A stretch of DNA of 5,387 nucleotides from Sphingobacteriaceae bacterium (lineage in GTDB: Bacteria > Bacteroidota > Bacteroidia > Sphingobacteriales > Sphingobacteriaceae). The stretch spans positions 1 through 5,387 of the forward strand of contig CANHHZ010000144.1 of NCBI GenBank assembly GCA_947460275.1. Reading direction: 5' to 3'. This document shows, piece by piece, positions 1 to 5,387 of this stretch; position 1 is the stretch's first letter, and every line of letters begins with the position of its first letter. Position numbers and translations under genes: made by a program. The notes below the pieces were generated by a model. It searched no databases. It saw nothing but the letters and a program-made list of their open reading frames with translations, and was not told where the DNA came from.

Positions 1-757
1 CTAAATAACCATCATGTCCTTTTGATGCGTAACCCCAAATTACACTGTTGTTAATTTCGCCTCCTACCCTACTATAAGGCCCAATAGTGGTTTTTCCGTA
101 TATTTTAGCACCCATTTTTACCTGAGAATTATTACATAGCGCAAAAGAACCTCTAATGTTGCAACCTTCCCAAACCTGCGCATTTTTTCCTAAATAAATA
201 GGGCCTTGTAAACTATTAAATGTAGAACACTCGGCCGTAGCCCCTTCTTCGACAAAAATATTTTCGCCCAAAAATGTATTGGTACTACTCAGTTTAGTCG
301 AAACCCTTCCTTTGGTAAGTAAAGAAAAGTCTTTAATTAACTCGGCATTATTGTAAGTAAATATATTTTCGGGATGTTTTATCTGTGTAAATAACTTATG
401 GTAAGGTATATTTTTGAATTTTCTAGCAACCGAAGTAGAATTAATTTCTTCCTTGGTATGATAAGCAATAATCAATTCATTTGAGATTAATACTTCTCCA
501 TTGTTTAAAGCGGCAACAGCTTCAACTAAGGCTTCGTCTGGGCAAATAGACCCGTTGATATATAACTGAGCAGTTGAAGAAGGGTATTTAACACTTAAAT
601 ATTCTTGTGTTTGATATCCAAAACCCTCAACATTTAAATGTTTAGCCCATTTTTCGGCAATCGTCAAAATCCCAATTCTTAAATCAGCTACTGGCCTTGT
701 AAATGTCAATGGTTTCAGCGAATGCCACGCAGCATCATCAAACAAATTGATTTTCAT
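1..757 (-). CDS. GlmU-family sugar nucleotidyltransferase/acetyltransferase, Bacteroidota type (partial, C-terminus missing)
   Basis: An open frame runs from an ATG at 757-755 to the window edge without a stop, giving 252 residues. The N-terminus has the motif PLTFTRPVADLRIGI (residues 16-30) in place of the usual pyrophosphorylase glycine-rich loop. This is typical of the alternative GlmU-like proteins of Bacteroidota. From about residue 160 the chain becomes a left-handed beta-helix of hexapeptide repeats (for example IYLGKNAQVWEGCNIRG, 187-203, and VKMGAKIYGKTTIGPYSRVGG, 213-233), as in acyltransferases. From family knowledge, such proteins are about 390 residues long and are predicted to make GlcNAc-1-P and UDP-GlcNAc for peptidoglycan and surface glycans in the cytoplasm; about 140 residues are therefore missing. 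The gene follows rpmE2 on the same strand after a terminator, so it probably has its own promoter. The family is well supported; the exact sugar substrate is inferred. Confidence 0.85.
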   Translation of the reverse strand, partial: MKINLFDDAAWHSLKPLTFTRPVADLRIGILTIAEKWAKHLNVEGFGYQTQEYLSVKYPSSTAQLYINGSICPDEALVEAVAALNNGEVLISNELIIAYHTKEEINSTSVARKFKNIPYHKLFTQIKHPENIFTYNNAELIKDFSLLTKGRVSTKLSSTNTFLGENIFVEEGATAECSTFNSLQGPIYLGKNAQVWEGCNIRGSFALCNNSQVKMGAKIYGKTTIGPYSRVGGEINNSVIWGYASKGHDGYL

Positions 758-763
758 AAGCTA

Positions 764-771
764 CAAAAATA
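764..771 (-). promoter_or_regulatory. Candidate -7 promoter element for the GlmU-like gene
   Basis: Read on the minus strand this is TATTTTTG, an exact match to the Bacteroidota -7 consensus TAnnTTTG, ending 6 nt before the ATG at 757. Transcription from it would begin at or next to the start codon and give an almost leaderless mRNA. No TTG/TTTG -33 element lies at the expected distance, and the match overlaps the T-tail of the rpmE2 terminator, so it may be chance. Confidence 0.3.
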
Positions 772-804
772 AAAAAAGTCCCGAGCTTATCGCTAGGGAC
801 TTTT
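771..804 (-). terminator. Intrinsic terminator downstream of rpmE2
   Basis: Bases 774-782 (AAAAGTCCC) pair perfectly with 796-804 (GGGACTTTT). After one G/A mismatch the stem continues with 784-786 pairing to 792-794, leaving the 5-nt loop TTATC. On the minus strand the stem is followed by a T-rich tail that includes seven consecutive T. It lies 24 nt after the rpmE2 stop codon and is correctly placed to end that transcript. The A-run and T-run flanking the stem make it potentially bidirectional, but no plus-strand gene reads into it here. Confidence 0.88.
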
Positions 805-828
805 AAAAATATTTTATTTACGCTTAGA

Positions 829-1077
829 TTATTTTTTAGCGTAACGTGTTTTAAATTTATCGATACGACCAGCTGTATCAACTAGCTTCATTTTACCGGT
901 GTAAAAAGGGTGAGAAGTATGAGAAATCTCTAATTTGTACAATGGATATTCATTTCCATCTTCCCATTTGACAGTCTCTTTAGTCTCAACGCAAGATTTT
1001 GTTAAAAAAGCATATTCGTTAGACATATCTTTAAATACTACAAATCTGTAGCTTGATGGATGCAAATCTTTTTTCAT
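829..1077 (-). CDS. rpmE2: 50S ribosomal protein bL31, type B
   Basis: An 82-residue protein with the L31 family pattern: an MKKDLHP start, FKDMSNEYAFLTKS (residues 15-28), WEDGNEYPLYKLEIS (38-52) and the highly conserved HPFYTGKMKLVDTAGRIDKF (56-75). Length and motifs fit the type B form, which lacks the zinc-binding CxxC pair of type A; the only cysteine is C29. bL31 is part of the large ribosomal subunit and bridges the central protuberance to the small subunit. From family knowledge, type B paralogs replace zinc-binding L31 under zinc limitation in some bacteria, but may be the only L31 in others. The gene is read alone: a terminator follows it and a divergent gene lies upstream. The basic tail KTRYAKK fits rRNA contact. 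The start is the only sensible one, because the MKKD N-terminus is conserved. Confidence 0.97.
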   Translation of the reverse strand: MKKDLHPSSYRFVVFKDMSNEYAFLTKSCVETKETVKWEDGNEYPLYKLEISHTSHPFYTGKMKLVDTAGRIDKFKTRYAKK

Positions 1078-1116
1078 TTCTATGTTTTATATTTTATCGC
1101 CTAATTTTAGAGGATG

Positions 1117-1147
1117 CAAATATGAGAATTTTATTTTTCAAATACAA
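1117..1147 (-). promoter_or_regulatory. Candidate rpmE2 promoter
   Basis: On the minus strand, TTG (1147-1145) is followed after 20 nt by CATATTTG (1124-1117), a 7-of-8 match to the Bacteroidota -7 element TAnnTTTG. The spacing is in the usual range for the phylum. It predicts a leader of about 33 nt before the rpmE2 ATG. It was identified by eye in AT-rich DNA where chance matches are common. Confidence 0.4.
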
Positions 1148-1190
1148 TAATAAATTAAATAATTTCTAAATTTTTAGACATTAACTATGC

Positions 1191-1219
1191 TTTGCATTTT
1201 TTTTCTAAATTTAACTTTC
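1191..1219 (+). promoter_or_regulatory. Candidate promoter of the amidase gene
   Basis: TTTG (1191-1194) and TAACTTTC (1212-1219, 7 of 8 against TAnnTTTG) are separated by 17 nt, an arrangement expected for the Bacteroidota housekeeping sigma factor. Transcription would start around 1226 and leave a leader of about 10 nt before the ATG at 1235. This short AT-rich leader has no Shine-Dalgarno sequence. Confidence 0.4.
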
Positions 1220-1234
1220 ACTTGATGTTGTAAT

Positions 1235-2857
1235 ATGAACAGAAGAAATTTTATCAAAAAAGGAAGTCTAGCAGGAATTATTTCTACACTAAGCTTACCT
1301 GCAGTTGCAGCAATATCACCTTTTAATGATACAGAATCGTCCATAAAAGATGATTTTGAACTGAACGAAACCACTATAGACAGCCTACAAAAAATGATGC
1401 AAAGTGGACAGTTATCTGCACTTCAATTGACAAAAATGTATTTAAAGCGGATTGAAAAACTTGATAAAAGTGGACCTAAATTAAATGCTGTTATAGAATT
1501 AAACCCTGATGCCTTAACTATTGCCACAACAATGGATGAGGAAAGAAAAATGGGCAAAGTTAGAGGAAAACTTCATGGCATTCCTGTTTTGATTAAAGAC
1601 AATATCAACACCGCAGACAAAATGCAAACCACTGCTGGGGCATTAGCACTCGAAGGTAACATAGCTTCAAAAGATGCGTTTATCGTAAAAAAATTACGCG
1701 AAGCCGGAGCAGTTATTTTAGGAAAAACAAATTTAAGCGAATGGGCAAATTTCAGGTCAACAAGATCTTCGAGTGGTTGGAGTAGCCGAGGCGGACAAAC
1801 CAAAAACCCTTATATTTTGGACAGAAGCCCAAGTGGTTCTAGTTCTGGTTCTGGCACTGCTGTATCAGCTAATCTTTGCGTTGTTGCCATTGGCACCGAA
1901 ACAAATGGATCAATCATCGCACCCTCGTCTTACAGTGGCTTGGTAGGTCTAAAACCGACCGTAGGCTTATTGAGCAGAAGCGGAATTATTCCTATCTCTA
2001 AAACACAAGATACCGCGGGACCCATGACAAGAAACGTTAGCGATGCAGCTATTCTGTTAACTATTTTAACCGGCGTCGATGAAAATGATGTCGTCACAAA
2101 AGAAAGTGTCGGAAAATCTCAAAAAGATTACACTTCTTTTTTAACTAAAGATGCAATAAGCGGCAAAAAAATTGGAATTGAAAAATCTTTTTTAACTGGC
2201 CACGAAGCTGTAGTTGAGCTATATAAAAAGGCCATAGAAAAATTTAAGGAATTAGGCGCAGAAGTTGTAGAAATTGGATTATTGGAAGAACTTAAAAGTG
2301 TTGGTGGGGCGAGTTACACTATACTGCAATATGAATTTAAAGACGGCGTAAACACTTATTTAGCAACGGCAAACGCAAAAGTAAAAACATTACAAGAGGT
2401 AGTTGATTTTAATACGCAAAATGAAGCTGCAACAATGCCTTATTTTAAGCAAGAAATTTTACAAAGCAGCCTAAAAACTACAAATTTAGAAAGTATAGCT
2501 TATAAAGACGCTTTAACAAAGACGCTTTCTTCAAGAAAAATTATGAACGATTTGATGGCCAAAAATAAGCTTGATGCTATTATTGGAACAAGTTATGGCA
2601 TTCCAGGATGCATAGATTTATTTAATGGCGATTATAGCGATGGCTTTTATTTTGCCTCGCCAGCGGCAATGGCTGGTTATCCTCACATTACTGTTCCGAT
2701 GGGGAAAATACACGAATTACCGATTGGCTTATCTATTATGGCAGGTGCTTACCAAGAACCTATGGTATTGTCGTTAGCTTTCGCTTTTGAGCAGGCCACT
2801 TTGCACAGAGCAGCACCAAAATTTATCAAATCTTCTAATTTTTCTTCAGGAATATAA
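1235..2857 (+). CDS. Tat-exported amidase-signature hydrolase
   Basis: A complete 540-residue protein of the amidase signature (AS) family, which hydrolyses amide bonds with a Ser-cisSer-Lys triad. Visible landmarks are K121 in IPVLIKDN (catalytic Lys), S202 in SPSGSSSGSG (cis-Ser) and S226 in GTETNGSI (nucleophile). The 24-residue gap between the two serines is the family norm. GLVGLKPTVGLLSRSGIIP (235-253) and TQDTAGPM follow, and the C-terminal AGYPHITVP (480-488) and FEQAT complete the fold. The N-terminus MNRRNFIKKGSLAGIISTL is a twin-arginine (Tat) signal with a hydrophobic core and a likely signal peptidase I site near residues 25-27 (PAVAA). No lipobox cysteine is present, so a periplasmic or secreted enzyme is expected. 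The overall look resembles the peptide-amidase-like clade, but the substrate cannot be read from sequence. The gene is monocistronic, divergent from rpmE2, and its stop lies 2 nt from that of the convergent small gene. Confidence 0.93.
   Translation: MNRRNFIKKGSLAGIISTLSLPAVAAISPFNDTESSIKDDFELNETTIDSLQKMMQSGQLSALQLTKMYLKRIEKLDKSGPKLNAVIELNPDALTIATTMDEERKMGKVRGKLHGIPVLIKDNINTADKMQTTAGALALEGNIASKDAFIVKKLREAGAVILGKTNLSEWANFRSTRSSSGWSSRGGQTKNPYILDRSPSGSSSGSGTAVSANLCVVAIGTETNGSIIAPSSYSGLVGLKPTVGLLSRSGIIPISKTQDTAGPMTRNVSDAAILLTILTGVDENDVVTKESVGKSQKDYTSFLTKDAISGKKIGIEKSFLTGHEAVVELYKKAIEKFKELGAEVVEIGLLEELKSVGGASYTILQYEFKDGVNTYLATANAKVKTLQEVVDFNTQNEAATMPYFKQEILQSSLKTTNLESIAYKDALTKTLSSRKIMNDLMAKNKLDAIIGTSYGIPGCIDLFNGDYSDGFYFASPAAMAGYPHITVPMGKIHELPIGLSIMAGAYQEPMVLSLAFAFEQATLHRAAPKFIKSSNFSSGI
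2504..2528. repeat. 11-nt direct repeat inside the amidase gene
   Basis: AAAGACGCTTT occurs at 2504-2514 and again at 2518-2528, with a 14-nt period. Because 14 is not a multiple of 3, the two copies are read in different frames (within KDALTKTL), so the repeat is not a protein-level duplication. It is probably chance. Confidence 0.4.
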
Positions 2858-2859
2858 TA

Positions 2860-3144
2860 TCAGGGACTGTATTTTTTCCAAGTTTCAATTTTAGCTTTTT
2901 GCCTGGCGATATAAGCATCTGCAATAACCTCGGCCGAATTGGAATTGGTGTTTTCTAATAATTCTTTAAGTTTATATTGATCTACATCTGCCCTGTATAA
3001 TATTTGAAGTAATTTTTGAAAATCAGCATCAATTAAATAGGCAAAGGTAGTTACTAAAGTTTCACGAAGCTGTCCTTCATTTAACTCGTCGGCAAGTTCA
3101 AAATCTTTACTGATAATTTTGAGTAATGCATTGGTATCGTCCAT
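2860..3144 (-). CDS. Small helical protein of unknown function, coupled to methylmalonyl-CoA epimerase
   Basis: A 94-residue acidic and Lys-rich protein that I cannot assign to a named family. The sequence suggests consecutive amphipathic helices: NALLKIISKDFELADEL (5-21), QLRETLVTTFAYLIDADFQK (25-44), LLQILYRADVDQYKLKELLE (45-64), then a polar linker NTNSNS and a C-terminal charged helix AEVIADAYIARQKAKIETWK (71-90). There are no cysteines, histidines, signal peptide or membrane segment, so it is probably a soluble cytoplasmic protein. The segment around FAYLIDADFQKLLQILYRADVD resembles small conserved hypothetical proteins I recall from Bacteroidota, but this is memory, not a search. Its ATG (3144-3142) shares one base with the TAA of the upstream epimerase gene (TAATG), which implies one transcript and translational coupling. 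It is probably a real gene, given this junction and the sensible amino-acid composition. Confidence 0.8.
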   Translation of the reverse strand: MDDTNALLKIISKDFELADELNEGQLRETLVTTFAYLIDADFQKLLQILYRADVDQYKLKELLENTNSNSAEVIADAYIARQKAKIETWKKYSP

Positions 3145-3545
3145 TATTTAATTTCTTGACAAAGTTCTATCAACACTCCGTTTGCTTCCTTTGGGTGCAC
3201 AAAACAAATCAATTTGTTATCTGCTCCTTTTTTGGGTTCATCGTTCAATAACGTAAAACCTTCTGCTTTTAACCTTTTCATTTCTGCGTAAATATCATCT
3301 ACATCAAATGCAATATGATGTATTCCTTCTCCTTTTTTAGTCAAAAATTTGGCTATTGGACTTTCATCAGCTGTACTCGCTAACAATTCGATTTTATTAA
3401 CGCCAACCTTTAAAAAAGCGGTATTTACGCCTTCAGACGCAACTGCTTCGATCTTATAACAAACTGTATCAAACAATTTCTCGTACACACTACAAGCTTG
3501 GGTTAAATCATTTACAGCAATACCAATATGCTCAATTTTATTCAT
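3144..3545 (-). CDS. mce: Methylmalonyl-CoA epimerase
   Basis: A 133-residue protein of the vicinal-oxygen-chelate (glyoxalase/VOC) superfamily that interconverts the (R) and (S) forms of methylmalonyl-CoA, the step between propionyl-CoA carboxylase and the B12-dependent mutase. It starts MNKIEHIGIAV, typical of the family. Likely metal ligands are H6, E53 (IELLAS, the Gln/Glu position), H77 (GIHHIAF) and E127 (GVLIEL). The 50-residue gap from H77 to E127 equals that of the known enzymes as I recall them. DESPIAKFL (60-68) and HHIAFDVDDI (76-85) are also diagnostic. The frame can be extended to a TTG at 3566, but the ATG at 3545 gives the conserved N-terminus, and the TTG lies inside a likely -7 promoter element, so 3545 is chosen. 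The gene overlaps the next one by 1 nt (TAATG) and is divergent from iscS. Confidence 0.94.
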   Translation of the reverse strand: MNKIEHIGIAVNDLTQACSVYEKLFDTVCYKIEAVASEGVNTAFLKVGVNKIELLASTADESPIAKFLTKKGEGIHHIAFDVDDIYAEMKRLKAEGFTLLNDEPKKGADNKLICFVHPKEANGVLIELCQEIK

Positions 3546-3563
3546 AATTATCAAATGGTTAAA

Positions 3564-3571
3564 CAAATGTA
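3564..3571 (-). promoter_or_regulatory. Candidate -7 promoter element of the mce unit
   Basis: On the minus strand this reads TACATTTG, an exact match to TAnnTTTG, 18 nt before the mce ATG. It predicts a leader of only about 10-13 nt. No TTG/TTTG -33 element is seen at the usual distance. Its position supports starting mce at 3545 rather than at the upstream TTG. Confidence 0.5.
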
Positions 3572-3617
3572 AAAATGCATGTTTTATCTATAGTTTCATA
3601 GGTAATATTTATAAAAG

Positions 3618-3642
3618 TTCGGATTTTTTTTTTGTATCTTTG
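3618..3642 (+). promoter_or_regulatory. Candidate iscS-iscU promoter containing a T10 tract
   Basis: TATCTTTG at 3635-3642 is an exact match to the Bacteroidota -7 element TAnnTTTG and predicts a start near 3649 with a leader of about 20 nt. The best -33 candidate is TTCG at 3618-3621, only 13 nt away, which is short of the usual spacing. Between them lies a run of ten T (3624-3633). No IscR-type or other operator could be recognised by eye. Confidence 0.55.
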
Positions 3643-3669
3643 TATTACTATTAAGATTAATTACAGATA

Positions 3670-4881
3670 ATGGAACTTCCAATTTATTTAGATAATAACG
3701 CAACCACTCCACTAGACCCACGCGTTTTAGAAGCAATGCTTCCTTATTTCACCAACAAATTTGGTAATGCTGCCAGTCGCAACCATGCTTTTGGTTGGGT
3801 TGCCGAAGAAGGCGTTGATTACGCCCGTGAGCAAGTCGCAAAATTAATTGGCTGTACTGAAAAAGAAATTATTTTTACTTCTGGTGCCACCGAAGCCGAT
3901 AATTTAGGGATTAAAGGTGTTTACGAAATGTACCAAGACAAAGGTAACCATATTATAACAGCCACTACAGAACATAAAGCAATTTTAGATACATGTAAAC
4001 ATTTAGAAAAATTAGGCGCTAAGGTTACTTATCTAAAAGTAAAAGAAGATGGCTTAATTGATTTACAAGAGCTTGAGGCTGCAATGACACCTCAAACCAT
4101 ACTGGTAAGCATAATGTATGGCAACAACGAAATTGGGGTTATACAACCGATTAAAGAAATATCGGCAATAGCACACAAATACGGCGCTTTATTTATGACA
4201 GATGCCACGCAAGCCGTAGGTAAAATACCAGTTGATGTAAATGCAGATGGTATTGATTTGATGGCTTTTACCGCACACAAAATGTACGGTCCAAAAGGTG
4301 TTGGTGTAATGTATGTGCGCAGAAAAAACCCAAGAGTTAAAGTAACAGCACAAATAGACGGTGGTGGACACGAACGTGGTATGCGTTCGGGTACCTTAAA
4401 CGTTCCGGGTATTGTGGGTTTAGGTAAAGCTTGCGAATTGTGTCGTTTAGAAATGGAACAAGAAGCTAAACGTTTATCCGCTTTGCGTGATAAATTAGAA
4501 AACGCCCTGTTAACTCTAGAAGAAAGCTACGTAAACGGAAACACAGCACATCGTTTGCCACATGTAGCTAACATTTCTTTTAAATATGTTGAGGGCGAAG
4601 GCTTAATGATGGCGATGAAAGATTTAGCCGTATCGTCTGGTTCTGCTTGTACTTCAGCCTCATTAGAGCCATCGTATGTATTAAAAAGTTTAGGTTTGTC
4701 TGATGACTTAGCACACTCTTCGATTCGTTTTGGCTTAGGAAGATTTACCACCGAAGCAGAAGTAGATTACGCCATAGAAAACACTAAAAAAGCAGTAAAC
4801 CACTTAAGAAACCTTTCTCCACTTTGGGAAATGTTCAAAGAAGGTATAGATTTGAGTAAAATAGAGTGGGCGGAACACTAG
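3670..4881 (+). CDS. iscS: Cysteine desulfurase IscS
   Basis: A complete 403-residue PLP enzyme (aminotransferase class V) that converts cysteine to alanine and a persulfide used for Fe-S cluster and thio-cofactor synthesis. Key residues are H102 (TTEHKA, stacks on PLP), D178 and Q181 (MTDATQ, cofactor contacts), K204 (TAHKMYGPKG, Schiff-base Lys), R239 (GMRSGT, substrate carboxylate) and C327 (SSGSACTSASLEPS, persulfide carrier on the mobile loop). The N-terminus PIYLDNNATTPLDPRV and the C-terminus SPLWEMFKEGIDLSKIEWAEH match the group I IscS form, whose tail docks IscU. Length is one residue short of the E. coli enzyme (404). This separates it from the SufS type, which has a different active-site loop. 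iscU follows 99 nt downstream on the same strand with no terminator hairpin between them, so an operon is likely. The gene directly upstream is divergent mce, so no iscR adjoins it. Confidence 0.97.
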   Translation: MELPIYLDNNATTPLDPRVLEAMLPYFTNKFGNAASRNHAFGWVAEEGVDYAREQVAKLIGCTEKEIIFTSGATEADNLGIKGVYEMYQDKGNHIITATTEHKAILDTCKHLEKLGAKVTYLKVKEDGLIDLQELEAAMTPQTILVSIMYGNNEIGVIQPIKEISAIAHKYGALFMTDATQAVGKIPVDVNADGIDLMAFTAHKMYGPKGVGVMYVRRKNPRVKVTAQIDGGGHERGMRSGTLNVPGIVGLGKACELCRLEMEQEAKRLSALRDKLENALLTLEESYVNGNTAHRLPHVANISFKYVEGEGLMMAMKDLAVSSGSACTSASLEPSYVLKSLGLSDDLAHSSIRFGLGRFTTEAEVDYAIENTKKAVNHLRNLSPLWEMFKEGIDLSKIEWAEH

Positions 4882-4956
4882 TTGAAAGTTAAAAGTTGAA
4901 ATTAAAAGTTTAAAGTAGAAGGTTGGAAAAGTTATCTAAATACGAACTACTATATA
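4881..4956. repeat. Short AT-rich direct repeats in the iscS-iscU gap
   Basis: GTTGAAA occurs at 4881-4887 and 4895-4901 (14-nt period) and TTAAAAGTT at 4889-4897 and 4902-4910. Further on, AACTACTA occurs at 4935-4942 and 4949-4956, again 14 nt apart. The 99-nt spacer is thus largely made of two degenerate short-repeat blocks. It contains no ORF, no convincing hairpin and no TAnnTTTG promoter. I recall similar AGTTGAAAGTTAAA-type spacer repeats in Bacteroidota genomes, but cannot verify it here. Confidence 0.6.
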
Positions 4957-4980
4957 CTAACTACTAAAAAATATAACAAA

Positions 4981-5387
4981 ATGGCATATTCAGAAAAAGT
5001 AATGGAACACTATACCAACCCACGTAACGTTGGTACATTAAATAAAGACAGTAAATCTGTTGGTACAGGTTTAGTTGGCGCTCCAGAGTGTGGAGACGTA
5101 ATGCGTTTACAAATTGAAGTAGATACAAACAATGTAATTACCGATGCTAAATTTAAAACATTTGGTTGTGGTTCTGCCATTGCATCTTCATCGTTAGCTA
5201 CAGAATGGCTAAAAGGAAAAACGATTGACGAAGCTTTAACCATAGATAACATGGACATTGTTGAAGAATTGGCTTTACCACCAGTAAAAATCCACTGTTC
5301 GGTATTGGCCGAAGACGCCATTAAATCAGCAATTAACGATTACCGTGTTAAGAATGGTTTGGAAGCATTGGCATTGCCAAAATCGCA
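4981..5387 (+). CDS. iscU: Iron-sulfur cluster assembly scaffold IscU (partial, C-terminus cut by window end)
   Basis: An open frame from the ATG at 4981 to the window end gives 135 complete residues. It is the scaffold on which [2Fe-2S] clusters are built from IscS-derived sulfur before transfer to apoproteins. The three cluster cysteines C37 (GAPECGDVM), C63 (FGCGSAIASSS) and C106 (KIHCSVLAEDA), together with D39 and H105, fall at the same residue numbers as in E. coli IscU. LPPVK (99-103) is the recognition motif for the HscA chaperone, implying that the organism also has HscA/HscB. D39 marks a normal scaffold, not the stabilised variant. The protein is already longer than the 128-residue E. 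coli form: after AINDYRVKNG the chain continues LEALALPKS and is still open at the edge. A-rich sequence (AAATATAACAAA) precedes the ATG in place of a Shine-Dalgarno site. Confidence 0.96.
   Translation, partial: MAYSEKVMEHYTNPRNVGTLNKDSKSVGTGLVGAPECGDVMRLQIEVDTNNVITDAKFKTFGCGSAIASSSLATEWLKGKTIDEALTIDNMDIVEELALPPVKIHCSVLAEDAIKSAINDYRVKNGLEALALPKS

Noticed and set aside
1078..1234. Possible riboswitch or small RNA in the rpmE2-amidase gap
   Set aside because: The gap is AT-rich with no stable hairpin by eye and is explained by two divergent promoters.
1174..1374. Minus-strand open frame of 66 codons across the amidase start
   Set aside because: It overlaps the amidase signal peptide region antisense, has no recognisable motif, and spans the likely amidase promoter; treated as a chance frame.
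1573..1803. Minus-strand open frame inside the amidase gene
   Set aside because: It is antisense to the conserved catalytic region of the amidase and shows no independent motif.
2504..2528. 11-nt direct repeat in the amidase as a possible phase-variation site
   Set aside because: Only two imperfectly spaced copies exist and they fall in a conserved-length housekeeping-type gene; there is no run of tandem units of the kind that slips often, so chance is the simplest explanation.
3546..3566. Upstream TTG start that would add seven residues to the epimerase
   Set aside because: The added residues (before MNKIEHIGIAV) are not part of the conserved N-terminus, and the TTG lies within an exact -7 promoter match, so it would not be in the mRNA.
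4092..4751. Several minus-strand open frames inside iscS
   Set aside because: They are antisense to a strongly conserved enzyme and have no family features.
5010..5321. 103-codon minus-strand open frame inside iscU
   Set aside because: It is antisense to conserved IscU codons and has no recognisable domain; a shadow of iscU.

Overview
The window looks like ordinary chromosomal DNA from a Bacteroidota bacterium, most likely a Sphingobacteriaceae-type organism (Pedobacter or a relative). This is inferred from AT-rich DNA, the absence of Shine-Dalgarno sequences ahead of the genes, AT-rich leaders, several exact or near matches to the Bacteroidota -7 promoter element TAnnTTTG, and a GlmU-like protein of the Bacteroidota type next to a type B ribosomal protein L31 gene. 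The genus is not proven by the sequence.

Layout from left to right. (1) Bases 1-757, minus strand: the N-terminal 252 codons of a GlmU-family sugar-nucleotide enzyme, cut off by the window edge. (2) Bases 829-1077, minus strand: rpmE2 (ribosomal protein bL31 type B). A strong intrinsic terminator hairpin sits between these two genes. (3) Bases 1235-2857, plus strand: an amidase-signature hydrolase with a twin-arginine export signal, divergent from rpmE2. (4) Bases 3545 down to 2860, minus strand: a two-gene unit of methylmalonyl-CoA epimerase and a small helical protein of unknown function. Their stop and start codons overlap in a TAATG, and the unit converges on the amidase with only 2 nt between stop codons. 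(5) Bases 3670-5387, plus strand: iscS followed by iscU (cut by the window end), the core of the ISC iron-sulfur cluster assembly system. iscS is divergent from the epimerase across a 124-nt region with an exact -7 promoter match on each strand.

How the genes work together. IscS removes sulfur from cysteine and passes it to the IscU scaffold; this is one functional unit. The epimerase serves the propionyl-CoA/methylmalonyl-CoA route, and its coupled small partner is the only gene here without an assignable function. The amidase probably acts outside the cytoplasm and has no clear link to its neighbours. The GlmU-like enzyme is expected to supply UDP-GlcNAc for the cell envelope.

No mobile element, CRISPR array, tRNA, rRNA or recognisable riboswitch was found. 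Every intergenic gap is shorter than 160 nt. I found no clear sign of a new multi-gene system. The items most worth a second look are the coupled small protein, the terminator lying directly against the GlmU-like start codon, the T10 tract in the iscS promoter, and the short direct repeats between iscS and iscU.
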